64,000 nt of DNA from NCBI GenBank assembly GCA_000827265.1, contig KN834750.1:372001-436000 (forward strand), in the 5' to 3' direction. Shown one piece after another: positions 34,381-44,856 of this stretch. Every line of letters starts with the position of its first letter. Within the stretch, counting starts at the first letter, position 1. Source of the DNA: Collybiopsis luxurians FD-317 M1 (lineage: Eukaryota > Basidiomycota > Agaricomycetes > Agaricales > Omphalotaceae). A model generated the notes under the pieces. It did no database searches, was not told the origin of the DNA, and saw nothing but the letters and a program-made list of their open reading frames with translations. The position numbers and the translations under genes were made by a program.

Positions 34381-35634
34381 TCAGTGAAGCCGGTGTGCAG
34401 TTTCAGTTTGACCATAACCAAACACCAGCCATTGCAAGGTCCCCAATTGGGTAATGAACGTCACAGCTTCCTTTTGATACCATCCATCATGCAGATAAAG
34501 TGCTCGTACCGAAGGTGGAATAGGATAATGCTTCCAAAAGTGGTGTATATTTCGGAAAGGAAATTGCTGGCCCCTAGTATCGACCAGTTGCAGCTTGGCA
34601 AGACGGGGTGTATTGAAGAGGGAAGCAAGGACAATCAGTTCTTCCGGAATATCCCTGGTCTCGACTCGCAGAAGAAGGGTCTTTACCCAAGGAAGGTACA
34701 ATGTCGTAGGAGAAGCACAGTAACTATCGAGGCTTGCCGGGCGAGAACGATGTTTCTTGTATGGGAAAAGAATTCCAAGTTTCACCAATCTCGAAGAAAC
34801 CCGTAAAAGGTTAGAAAGCTCTTGAATGGCATGGCATCCACTGGTTAAACCATGGTGAGTGTAATCTAAATGTGTCAGGTTCTCGAACAGTGACGGAAGC
34901 CATGTAAGCCGGATACCATCTATGACAAGACGACGTAGTCGAGGTGCTCTACCAGAGAAGAGGCAGAATTCTTTGGTGTCGTCGTTGTGACGATATACAA
35001 GGCACAGCTCTTCAAGCTCTTCAAGCTATAGTATGAGTTCGAGCCCGGACACGAATTATCTGGACGCACCGGGGACTTGAGTCTGGCTTGATCTCATGCA
35101 ACATTCAGATAGAGCAGCATTCCATAGATAGGGCTGGTACCCTGTGAAAACGATACGCAACGACCTCCATCGCTTGATGTGAGGCATAACCAGATGCATG
35201 TACCTCTGCACTTCGTAAAACGCCGGAATTCCAGGCCGAATTCGCGATGAGAGTTCAATGTCAAGTGTGCACGCCCTCGCACGATGAATTGTTTCCCTCC
35301 ACATGTTGTAGTAGCAGCCAAGAACAACTCTGCGCCATAAACTAGCTGTATGAATGGCTAGTTCCCGCCAGAAGCGGCATACGTGAGATACTGAAACTGG
35401 AAGTAGGGGATCGTCCTCTGAACCTAGGATGAAGATGTATGCTAGCAGTTCGGGTGGAAGATACCGGATGCTGTGTGGGGAAGAATAAAGAGCAACAGCG
35501 GAACGCTGAATGGATCGGGCACGATGGTCAGGGTTGTAAGAAGGGCTGTACTCCCTTCTTCGACTCTCGGGCGGACGAGGCGAAGACTTGTCGCTTGGAC
35601 GACGGAAGCTGGGGTTTTTCTCGGTCAAGATCAA
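34381..35634 (-). CDS. F-box-like protein with leucine-rich tail; 5' end unresolved
   Basis: Probable substrate receptor of an SCF ubiquitin ligase, from the very large F-box families of mushroom fungi. The F-box reads YLPPELLAYIFILGSEDDPL, then VSHVCRFWRELAIHTASLWR. Two exons are clear: the upstream exon down to about 35080 (ending SQTQVP) and a second beginning ELEELCLVYRHNDD, after an intron with acceptor gcttgaag. The C-terminal half has leucine-rich segments (LVIDGIRLTWLPSLFENLTH, TLYLPWVKTLLLRV). The frame is open to 35634, but no ATG suits the start. A first exon probably lies in 35650-35903, where another frame begins MCSATDIPSYC. Target proteins are unknown. Confidence 0.7.
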
Positions 35635-36058
35635 GACTGTGCAGTATGGAAATAGAGCAGGGTAGAGCCTACATTGAAGAAGACAGTTTGTCTCGCATTG
35701 CTTCTACGAATGACTTGCGCAGTGTCAGTTCCTGACGATTCCTTCTTCTCAACGTGGCTGGCATGGTGCTTTCTAGATGAAGGTCGCGATATTGGACCTG
35801 TTATATCGGATTCACCCGGTGCTTGAGGGAATGAAAACTCCATACATGAGCTCGGAAGTCTGGCATCGAGACAATAGGAAGGAATGTCGGTCGCCGAACA
35901 CAAAAAAACATGGCAATAAAGACCCGGCGATGTGGCTTCTCATTGTCCTTGGTGACAGCACCCGACCTGAGGACCACTAATTCGGCTTAAAGGCTTTCAT
36001 TAATGACAGCGCTTATCTACCTTGGGAAAATTAGCGCCGGGCGCTTATTCATCCACTC

Positions 36059-37486
36059 ATGTCAATTGATCTCTCACTGCACCGTATTAACCGCCTTTAT
36101 GGCTTTATCCAGCCCTATACTCGACCCACCATCCATATAGCTGGTACTAATGGAAAGGGCAGTGTATCAGCTCTGACCGCATCCATTTTAACTTCTGCTG
36201 GCCTTTCAGTTGGCCGCTTCAATAGTCCTCATCTTGTATCCATCTACGACTGCATAAACGTGAATGGTCAAGACGTATCCCATCAAGTGTATCAAACCAC
36301 CAGGGATGAAGTAGAAAAAATCGCACGGGACAATGTAATAGAAATCAGTAACTTCGAGATCCTTGTACTCTCAGCTTTGACCGTGTTCGAACGCGCCAAA
36401 GTAGATGTTGTAGTACTCGAAGTTGGTATGGGAGGCCGGCTAGATGCAACGAATGTTATCCCAGATCAAGTCATTCTCGTTTCTGTGCTAACTGCCGTTG
36501 ATCTGGACCACCAGGCTTTCCTGGGAGATACTATCGCGGCCATCACGAAAGAAAAGGCTGCTATCGCTCGTCCGGGAAAGCCATTTGTCCTGGGGCCACA
36601 AAAGCACGTGGAAACGGCAGAAGTAGCTAGAAAAGTCTGCGAAGACATTGGAGCAGACTTGATCTGTGCTTCTCCAGCTCTTGCTAGATTAACAGAGAGA
36701 GGCCTAATTCAGCATGACACATTTCATTCACCTCCGCCGCATTCGATCGAGCTGAATATGGCCTGCTTTTCAGCTCGCATTCATGCCCTGCTACCCCTAC
36801 ATGGAGAACATCAGCTCGATAATGTGGGTCTAGCTACATCTATCATTTCGGTGGCTATTTCACATCCGTCATGCGCCCAACTTGGCTTACGCGATTGCAT
36901 AACTCCAGAGGCTCTGGCTGGGGGGATCTCTTCCGTAGACTGGCCGGGAAGACTGTCGTTTCATTCGGTTCCACGAAATCTGAATAGCCCACAGAGCCCG
37001 AAAATGCTCACACTTGTCGACGGTGCTCATAACCCCGCGTCCTCAGCAACACTGAGCCGTTATCTCACCGAATACTGTATTTCGTCTGCAATCTCAAAAT
37101 TCACTCTGACGTTCATCTTGTCTCTTTCTCATTCTCCTCCAAAAACTCCACTGCAGACCCTGTCGCCGCTTTTACCTCCGTCATTTCCACCAGACATCTA
37201 TTTCAACGTCCGTGTGGCGTTACTGCGATTTACTCCGCCCGAAGGAATGCCCTGGGTCAAGCCAGTACCTCCTTCTACGCTTCATTCCGTCGTTCGAGGT
37301 CTTTGTCCCAAAGCTGAGTTCTGGGAAGGCCTGGGAGACAACGACAAGACTGATCAGTTACCAGCAGCGCTACATTGGGCAGCTGAATTTGCGGAACCAC
37401 AACTTGTAATAGTAGCAGGTAGTCTATATCTAGTTGCAGATTTTTATAGGGTTCTTAGACGGTCAAATACTACTGTACATAGTTAA
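36059..37486 (+). CDS. FOL3: Dihydrofolate synthase / folylpolyglutamate synthase family
   Basis: Adds glutamate to dihydropteroate (or to folates) with ATP. A single exon of 475 codons, the usual length. Motifs are TIHIAGTNGKGSVSAL (P-loop), GRFNSPHLVSIYDCINVNG, EVGMGGRLDATN, VDLDHQAFLGDTIAAITKEK and LVDGAHNPAS in the C-terminal domain. Missing mitochondrial leader and short N-terminus suggest the cytosolic Fol3-type dihydrofolate synthase rather than Met7-type polyglutamylase, but the two are close relatives. Intronless, unlike most neighbours. Its start lies 572 bp or less from the F-box gene on the opposite strand, so the promoter region is probably shared. Confidence 0.9.
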   Translation: MSIDLSLHRINRLYGFIQPYTRPTIHIAGTNGKGSVSALTASILTSAGLSVGRFNSPHLVSIYDCINVNGQDVSHQVYQTTRDEVEKIARDNVIEISNFEILVLSALTVFERAKVDVVVLEVGMGGRLDATNVIPDQVILVSVLTAVDLDHQAFLGDTIAAITKEKAAIARPGKPFVLGPQKHVETAEVARKVCEDIGADLICASPALARLTERGLIQHDTFHSPPPHSIELNMACFSARIHALLPLHGEHQLDNVGLATSIISVAISHPSCAQLGLRDCITPEALAGGISSVDWPGRLSFHSVPRNLNSPQSPKMLTLVDGAHNPASSATLSRYLTEYCISSAISKFTLTFILSLSHSPPKTPLQTLSPLLPPSFPPDIYFNVRVALLRFTPPEGMPWVKPVPPSTLHSVVRGLCPKAEFWEGLGDNDKTDQLPAALHWAAEFAEPQLVIVAGSLYLVADFYRVLRRSNTTVHS

Positions 37487-37583
37487 TTGGAGCTCAATTG
37501 AGTTCATAATGACATTAGGCGCCGGCCGGTCTTGTCTGCCACACTCATGTTGCTGACTTCTTCGATTACCACAAGTTGATCCA

Positions 37584-40500
37584 ATGGCTGGTGTCCCACC
37601 TCCCGAGGACAGACGCAACATCATAACCCTTTACAATCCATCTTCCGGCCATCCTTCATCGAGTAATCCTCCAAAAAATCACCGAGACGCGTCAACATCT
37701 TCGAAAAAGTCTCGGGAAGAGTGCGTATTTTGAGCTTCAGTTGGTAACATTTGCAAGATATTTATTGTGATTAATAGATGGCGTCACGCTCCTACGCCAG
37801 TCCTAGTCCCAGTCCCGAGTAAACCCAGTAGTGTATGAACATTCCTATCTCCAAGAGGTATGCTTTTCTGAAGATCAAGAATCTAGAATGGTGTGCCAAA
37901 TCCGTTCGGTGGTGGAAGAACCAAGGATACCTTGAGCGGACCCAAGCCTGAACGTCAATCATACATGAATAAGCAGAAGAGCCATACTGTTACAAGTCAC
38001 CGTCCGGTAAAGCGTCAGAAAACTAGTCACGACGGTGCGCACGACGATTGTCTTTTTTGGTTATTTTCAGCTCAACGGATCAAAGGGTTACTGCTTGCGA
38101 ACGAACCTCAGATAGATATAAATTCACGCTCTGCCGGTACTAATCTGGGCTCCTCATCCCAGTGGAATCGACTTCCTGCCGATATGAAAGCTCAGAGAGA
38201 TGCAGATGAAGATCAACCCGTTGTCATCAGTAGTGACGAAGACGAAGAAAGCAACGAGGATTTGGGTTCTGCGTCTGCTGCTCCAGATGGAAAAAACTTC
38301 ACTTGGCTAAAGAAAACCAAGGAACTCGTTTCAAAGTCAAAGGTCTCATCTCCAAACCATTCTTCCCGCACGGACGAGGTTGAGGACATCGGCCAGTTCT
38401 CAGAGCCAGAGACATTGACTGAAAAGCATGGTTTTGTCAAGGCTGAAGTCACTAGGATAGAACAACAGACAAAGCCACCTTCATCTGGACGCGTCGATTT
38501 CAAGAAATTGAACATCAAGAATGGAATGAGAACGAGAACGCCAACTCTTAAGGTCCGTTATAGTACTGTTTTACATGCGAGGGTCTCTCTTATCTGAGTA
38601 GATGAAAGTCGTGGAGCGTTCTCCCCCTCCTCCGACTCATGCGGACCCAGTCGCTACATCTCATACGTTGTTCACATCATCCTCACGTTCTTCGAGAACA
38701 ACAGCGAAATCGGATTTCGAAATTTTGCCTCTCTCGGAGATGTATTTTGGGTTGAAATGCCTCGGACGAGGTTATCACTTGGTCTTTAAATCCGGCGCTC
38801 CTGTGGGTTTCACCATCAGAGGACCGGATGATTACAAAGAATCCGTCACTTTTGCCAACGATGTGAAGTCTATTGAAGTTAGCTTCATTGTGATAATACC
38901 CGTATGTCTTCGGCTGATGACTTGGTTTTGTTTGTATGCAGGTTGGTGATCCCGCTGCAGAGGCACCCTGTATCAAATTTGTTGCCAAACCGTTACCCCC
39001 CGAACGTAGACATACCGGTATTGGGGGAAAGTGGGGGAATGATTTCGTACCAGGTAACGAACTCTTGCTGTTGTCCGAAAATAATATGACCGTCTTGCAG
39101 GAGAGCGAGGTAAAGGCGAAGTAACCTTCAAATTCGATAAGACAGATAGTCGCTGGTCACCTGGGGCTTTCATTTCATTTCGAGACATTTGTAAACGCAA
39201 TATTCCGGAGTATTCACATGTCGTAGGCTCTGGTCAAGATTCACTCTGGGCTGCAGCTGTTCAAGCCTCCGGTACGGTCTACAATGACGACGTAGATGTC
39301 GTTGAAGACGACAGTCTCAATATTAGAGCCGAGGACGTTCCTGATCTGAATATGCTCGATCAGCCACCTGTTTCCAATGAACGAAGTCAAAGTGACGAAC
39401 ATCATCAACAGCCTTCTCGCCGGGCGACCAGAGCATCTAGTGCTCGTAAAGCGTCTTCGTGCGTCCCCCTATATTTGAACTCGAACTGTTACTTACCCGT
39501 GTCCTATAGTTCCACTGAAGAACCTCCTTCCGCTTCCGAGGGGCGTCGGTCTACACGTCAACGAAGGGATCAAGTTCCGAAACAACCCTCCGTCGACCCG
39601 GATGAGATGTACGTCGTTTATCATTCGTAGCCTAGAACTGACAGACCTATACACCTGATGCAGAATTCTAAGCTACCCTCCTGCTACCACTGGGGCTCTG
39701 AATATTACCAATGCCGACCTGAACAGACTACTTCCTAATGAGTTTCTTAACGACACTCTGATCGAATTCGGTTTGAAGTTTGTCATGGTTTCGTGACTGT
39801 TTTTCTTGTCATTCTAACTTCACATGTGTAGGCTTTGGCATAACGAATTGAAGAATGAAAACCCTGGCTTAGCAGACCAGATTCACGTCTTTAGTTCCTT
39901 TTTCTACAAAAAGCTTAACAAGAGGAAGTAAGTTGATATGTCTACTTCCAAGAATGATCTCAAAGTTTTATCAGTTTCGATGAAGGGTATGAGAGTGTCC
40001 GACGTTGGACTTCGAAGTTTGATATTTTTGAAAAGAAATTCGTCATCGTTCCAATAAATGAAAAGTACGGTTTTCGATTTCCCGCATGGCTATCATACTG
40101 ATCTTCGATCCCCCTGATAAGCCTACATTGGTATCTTGCCATCATATACCGTCCTGAACTCGTCTTGCTACCTCCTCCTGAGCGTGAAGTGCCCAATACC
40201 CGACAGCATACCCGTTCCTCAAACGTCCACGAGAAACTAGTACTCGAGGACGTGGTTTCCGATGCTCTTGAGTTAATAACGCCTGACGATATGCCTCCCT
40301 CCGACCTACCTCTTTCCCCTTCTGGCGAAACTTCTACAACTGTCCAGGCAGAAGCAGGCTCCACTGTATCTGAGCGAAGTACTCCCACAGCTAGCGGTGC
40401 TGTCTCTCGATCTGGATCTCCTACTTCGGAGACAGCCCACGAACCCTCTAGCGAAGCAGACGCAGAAGAGGCGGCTCGCAGATTGACCAATATAGAAATA

Positions 40501-41599
40501 TCTGTCGAAAGTCGCGACGTACACAGACTCGCCACCTCCGCAACATCTGATGATGATGCGATGGATGTCGACGTTAGAGTGGACAAAACTTCAAAGTCTC
40601 CCCTATCTTTCTCTGCAATTATCGCTTCTCCAACAAACCCGAGAGAAGAATTTTGGCGATCGGACGTAGATATGAATTCTCCTCGGCAGGCGGAGAGCTC
40701 AATGAAACGCAAAGGTATCGATGACAGCAGTGACAGTGATGATGAAGCGAAATCTGGAGCCTCAAAAGCCGCCTCAGTCCCACCCAATAGTTTCTACGCC
40801 CCCATTGCGTCGCGAAAAGGCAAGGAAAAGGCCAGGGACCCACCCATGGACATGCCCGACGGCGATTTTGTTACGGGCGACCTAGCCAGTCTGGAGAACG
40901 ATGGCCACCCTACGTTCGTTGTCTTTCATTGCTATCGGTCTTTTTGTTTAATTGTCCAATGCAGAACCATGATCTTCACCCTGGACTCTCTGGGTAATAG
41001 ACACCCTAGAGCCGTATCAGCATTAACCAGATACCTTCAATACGAAGCAAAGGATAAAAAGAGGTGTGACAATCCTAGCAAAGCAGGGGGAAGACCTCTA
41101 CCGGTCAGTTTTATTTTGATAATATTCGTCAAATATACCTAATTGATAGCACTGTTAGGTCCCCACGCAGCCCAACTTCTGTGATTGCGGAGTATATCTC
41201 ATACATTTCGCCCGGATATTCGTCGAGAAAGCTGAATTTCTATCACGTATTCCTGTAAGTTAGATTTTTCACCTAAACTTTGCGCTGGCTCACCTGCATG
41301 TGCAGCAGGGCAAGGGTGCTACTCGCTCATCGACTCAGCGTAACGAAGACTGGGATGGCGAACGGCTTGGAGGTTTTCGGGAAGAGCTTCGAGAGAAGGT
41401 CCTCGCTCTATCGAAAAACTGGAAAGCTCAACGCCCAGAACAATCGGAGCATAATAAAGAGGACGATAATTCGAAAGAAAGCCGAGCAGATCCTGTTGTA
41501 CATGAATTGTCGGACAGCGACGTTGACATTGTAGAGACGGTACCAGCCCCCACTCAAGGTCGAAAAGGCAAAAGTAGACCATCACGGTTTCGAGGTTAA
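37584..41599 (+). CDS. SUMO protease of the Ulp2/SENP6-7 type
   Basis: Cysteine protease (C48) that trims SUMO chains in the nucleus. The disordered N-terminal ~400 residues include a basic segment (RPVKRQKTSHDG) and a SUMO-interacting-like stretch, PVVISSDEDEE. The catalytic domain begins LSYPPATTGALNITNADLNR and LLPNEFLNDTLIEFGLK. It has the His in LHWYLAIIYRPE, the Asp in IFTLDSLGNRHPRAVSAL, and Gln and Cys in PTQPNFCDCGVYLIHFARIF. Between His and Asp lies an insertion of about 260 residues rich in Ser, Pro, Asp and Glu. The tail is charged (SDSDVDIVETV) and ends RPSRFRG. Several 45-60-nt introns interrupt it. The split catalytic domain points to Ulp2/SENP6-7 rather than Ulp1. Confidence 0.92.
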
Positions 41600-42063
41600 A
41601 ATTCAGTTGTGTTTTTCGCATTTCCCGTCTCAGATGCATACTATATCCATAATACTTATTATTCATATTATATACCTGCAGCGTACATTTACCAGTAATG
41701 GAGCTATTCGATGGTATGAATTACCTGCCGGCTCTTGCGGCATACATAAACTACACTTGGGTTTGACTTCAAGCCGGAGCCATTCCATAGCGGTTCTGAG
41801 TTAGTTCCGAGTGGCTTAGCCAGAATGGCTTTTTTGCGCTCTCCATAGACCGCTTTATCTCTCAGAACTGGCAGGAATTTCGCTCAATCCGTCTTTTAAA
41901 AAAACGGTGCTATTGAATGAGTCAAAATGATTGCTTATTGTTTATGGTACATCAAACCAAGCCAGAGCACCAACTGTCAAAGCAGTAAATCGCTCGACTG
42001 AAAAGGAAATTAAGACTTCGACTGTAATCTATTCAAGGAAAACATGTCATGACATCTAAATTA
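41600..42063. other. Convergent 3' region of Ulp2-like and alpha-actinin genes
   Basis: 464 bp between two stop codons with only short frames; no gene recognised. Confidence 0.5.
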
Positions 42064-44772
42064 TCATGCAAATACGTCGTCCAACCATCGCTCATAATCA
42101 TACTCTGGTTCTCCAACTCCATTCTGCGTATTTGGCATTGCCTCTCGCAGAAACTCGATCGCTGGCGCCGGCAAGTGCGCGATTCGAAGATCTAGTTCCG
42201 TCACATACGGCTGAAAAAGAACACTTTGAGTATATCAGCCATTCATATCCAGCATTTATACAGACCTTATCAGATGCAATACCACGGAAGGCCTCTCTGA
42301 GCTGCTCGGGAGTTGTTTGATCTTCGGTGATTTCCACCTAGGAATTCAAAGTGAGGATCATCTCTGTGAGTCATCGCTGTCCTAGAAATTAATTTACCAG
42401 TAGATTGATAAAAGCCTCGAAGTTGACTGCGCCGTAGTCATGCAGTAGTTGGTCATAGATGTAGTCCATATCTTCATCCTGTACGCAACCGGCGATGTCA
42501 GCATCGATGGGACATGGATTACTACAGTGACCTACCGAATATACTATTCCAAGACTGGCAAGGGCAGCCGTCATTTCAGACTGGTTTAATGTATTTGACT
42601 CGTCCTTGTCGAAATATCGGAACGTGCTCTCGAACTGTTCCAATTGAGCGGGCGTCAAGTTTGTCATGTTCTTTGAAACGATCTATAAAACCCAATCCAT
42701 TATGATTCCATCAAGGAATGAAATGTTCATGTTACGCACTTGATTGTCGATAAAAGCGATCTTCTTGGATATGCTTTGCACCAAAAGCTCCCACTCAAAT
42801 TCAAGGTCTTGACACGTAAATACTGTGTAATCGTTTTCTTCGATGTTAGCTGCATTGCATTCCGCTTCAACTTCTGCCACATTGTCCAATGCTTCAGACA
42901 ATTGAGGTAGTCGAGTTTGGATCTGCCCGACCAGCTGTTGCTGAACCTACTTGCCCGTGTAAGAGAAAAATGGAACAAAATTGGCAACGGACCGACCTCT
43001 AGCGGGCCATCAATAGAAGTTAATTCAGATGAAATGGCGTGCAGACGCTGCTCGAAATCGTTCGCAACATCAGCGAATTTTTTTCGAAGCGTTTCCTTGA
43101 TCCTGGGAGCAAAACCTTCAGTCGAAGTGAAAACTGGTATAAAACGACTGACTGTCGGATTTCTGCATTGATTGCACGCGACCTTTGAGCCTCGGACGCT
43201 AAAAGTCCTTTCCAGGCTTCATCTACGTCCAGCAAGGAGAGTCCGGGCGGTGGCACGTATTCTCTCAAGCCATATGTTTTGAGTTTCGTCTGTACATTGC
43301 CGAAGAGAGTCGCAATATCCTGTTTCTCAGTAACCCACGTTCTCTTTGTGGTCTGCTTATACGTAGTAAAGTCCGCAGAACGTTCCCGGGCTTCCGTATA
43401 TGTACCGGTGAATAGAGCCGCTTTCCAGCCAGTTTGCATTTCGGTCCAAGCTGACAAAAGCTGAACTAGCTATCAGAACAAAGACAGTTGATAAAGGAAA
43501 AGGACCTCACAAGTCGTACGCGCCGTTCGTAGTCATTTTTAGATATCCACACAGATTGCATTAGTTCTGCAAACTTTTCAACGCGTCGAGAAACAGTCTC
43601 CGCCTGGTCTGAAAGTTTTCTGAATTAAAACAGAGCCTCTAAACAAAACAGCAGATCTTACCCATCGAAGAGAAGGCATGGAAGAAGCTTGCAACGTAAG
43701 TCATTACACTACGCTCATCAGGATGGCTCGAATCACATAAATCTTCCACTTCTAATAGTTGCTGTGCAAAGAAAGGACATTATTGCGGGCAGGTGGAAAC
43801 GACAACCTTTGACAAACGGGAATATTGAGATGCTCCGCTGCTATCTGAAACGCAAGCCTTGTATTTCCGTGGCGATCGGACTGACGTGCATGAATAACTA
43901 GCGCACTGAACTGAACCTGCACGTTAAACACACCTTTTCTAACTTGTCATAGTCCAAAAGCTCAGGTCGGTGACAGTGTATCAGTGCACACCTTGTGTGC
44001 CTCGTAAACATCGCATTTTTGGCAAAAGAACAAGTTGAGACATACAGGGCTAAGCCATCCGACCAACTCGTAGAAAAGTCTTGAACGTTAACTTCTTTGT
44101 ATGGTTCCGTCTTGCGTTGACACCATAAGAGGAGACCTTCCTTGGCGGAGAGACCTTCTTCGCTTTCGTGTTACGGTTCTCAGTGCCACCGGTCGCTTTT
44201 CAAGGAGAATAAATAGGGCAGACCTGATATCTGCGATGGTGAATCGAAGAATTAGGGTCCAGATCATTCCAAGAATGAGCTTCAAATTGCCGTCGATGAT
44301 ATCTAAAACCTTGATGAGTAGACGATGTCATGAATCGCGATTAACATGCCTTCAGGTCCAATATTAGTGAGCTTGACGCCTCTGGAAGTGATGAATTCCA
44401 GAGCCTTATTAACGTTTTCTGCCTTTTGAATTCGCATTTTTGGAGTTTTGTTGTAACGACCCAGCGAAACATCACCTGCCCATCATTAAATTCAGTATTG
44501 AGAAAAGGGCAATGAGAAGCACCCATGATTTCCTGAGAAAGGGTGAGCCCTGACTCTACGAGAGACTGGAGAATAGCGCACCATGAGCTGTATCAGTCGG
44601 ACACCATCAGATAGATCCTTGACTAGAGAAGTCATGGCTGGATATCCGTTGGACTCTAATTTTGTATTAAGCCTACAGAATGAGCTGGAGAATAGACATT
44701 GGGGTTAGATGATCACCATTTGCAGAATGTCCTTTCTTGCACATCGCGCGACCGAGTCTCCAGTGAGTCCAT
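42064..44772 (-). CDS. Alpha-actinin (fungal Ain1-like)
   Basis: Antiparallel actin crosslinker of the contractile ring and cortical patches. The N-terminus starts [19 protein letters not shown] and [14 protein letters not shown], the first calponin-homology (CH) domain, with [12 protein letters not shown]. Then come [40 protein letters not shown] and [22 protein letters not shown]2 shows [21 protein letters not shown] shortened rod (two spectrin-like repeats, as in fungi) follows: [36 protein letters not shown]. The C-terminal EF-hands read [20 protein letters not shown], with a complete first calcium loop ([12 protein letters not shown]), and [20 protein letters not shown]. The product ends ERWLDDVFA. 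At least ten introns. Its start is only 84 bp from the Pob3 start. Confidence 0.93.
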
Positions 44773-44856
44773 TTAGAATCAAATTATTGGAGGAAAGATA
44801 AAGAGGCAGGTCGGTATTAAGCGCCCATCGGAAACGCGTCCTTGTCTCTGACCACC
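44773..44856. promoter_or_regulatory. 84-bp bidirectional promoter between alpha-actinin and Pob3
   Basis: The whole space between two opposite start codons. Transcription starts must lie here or inside the opposite gene, so the 5' leaders are very short or overlap. No TATA-like box is obvious. Confidence 0.6.

Noticed and set aside
39960..40787. 275-codon minus-strand frame
   Set aside because: It is antisense to the Ser/acidic-rich insertion of the Ulp2-like protease; such composition creates long antisense frames rich in Ser and Arg.
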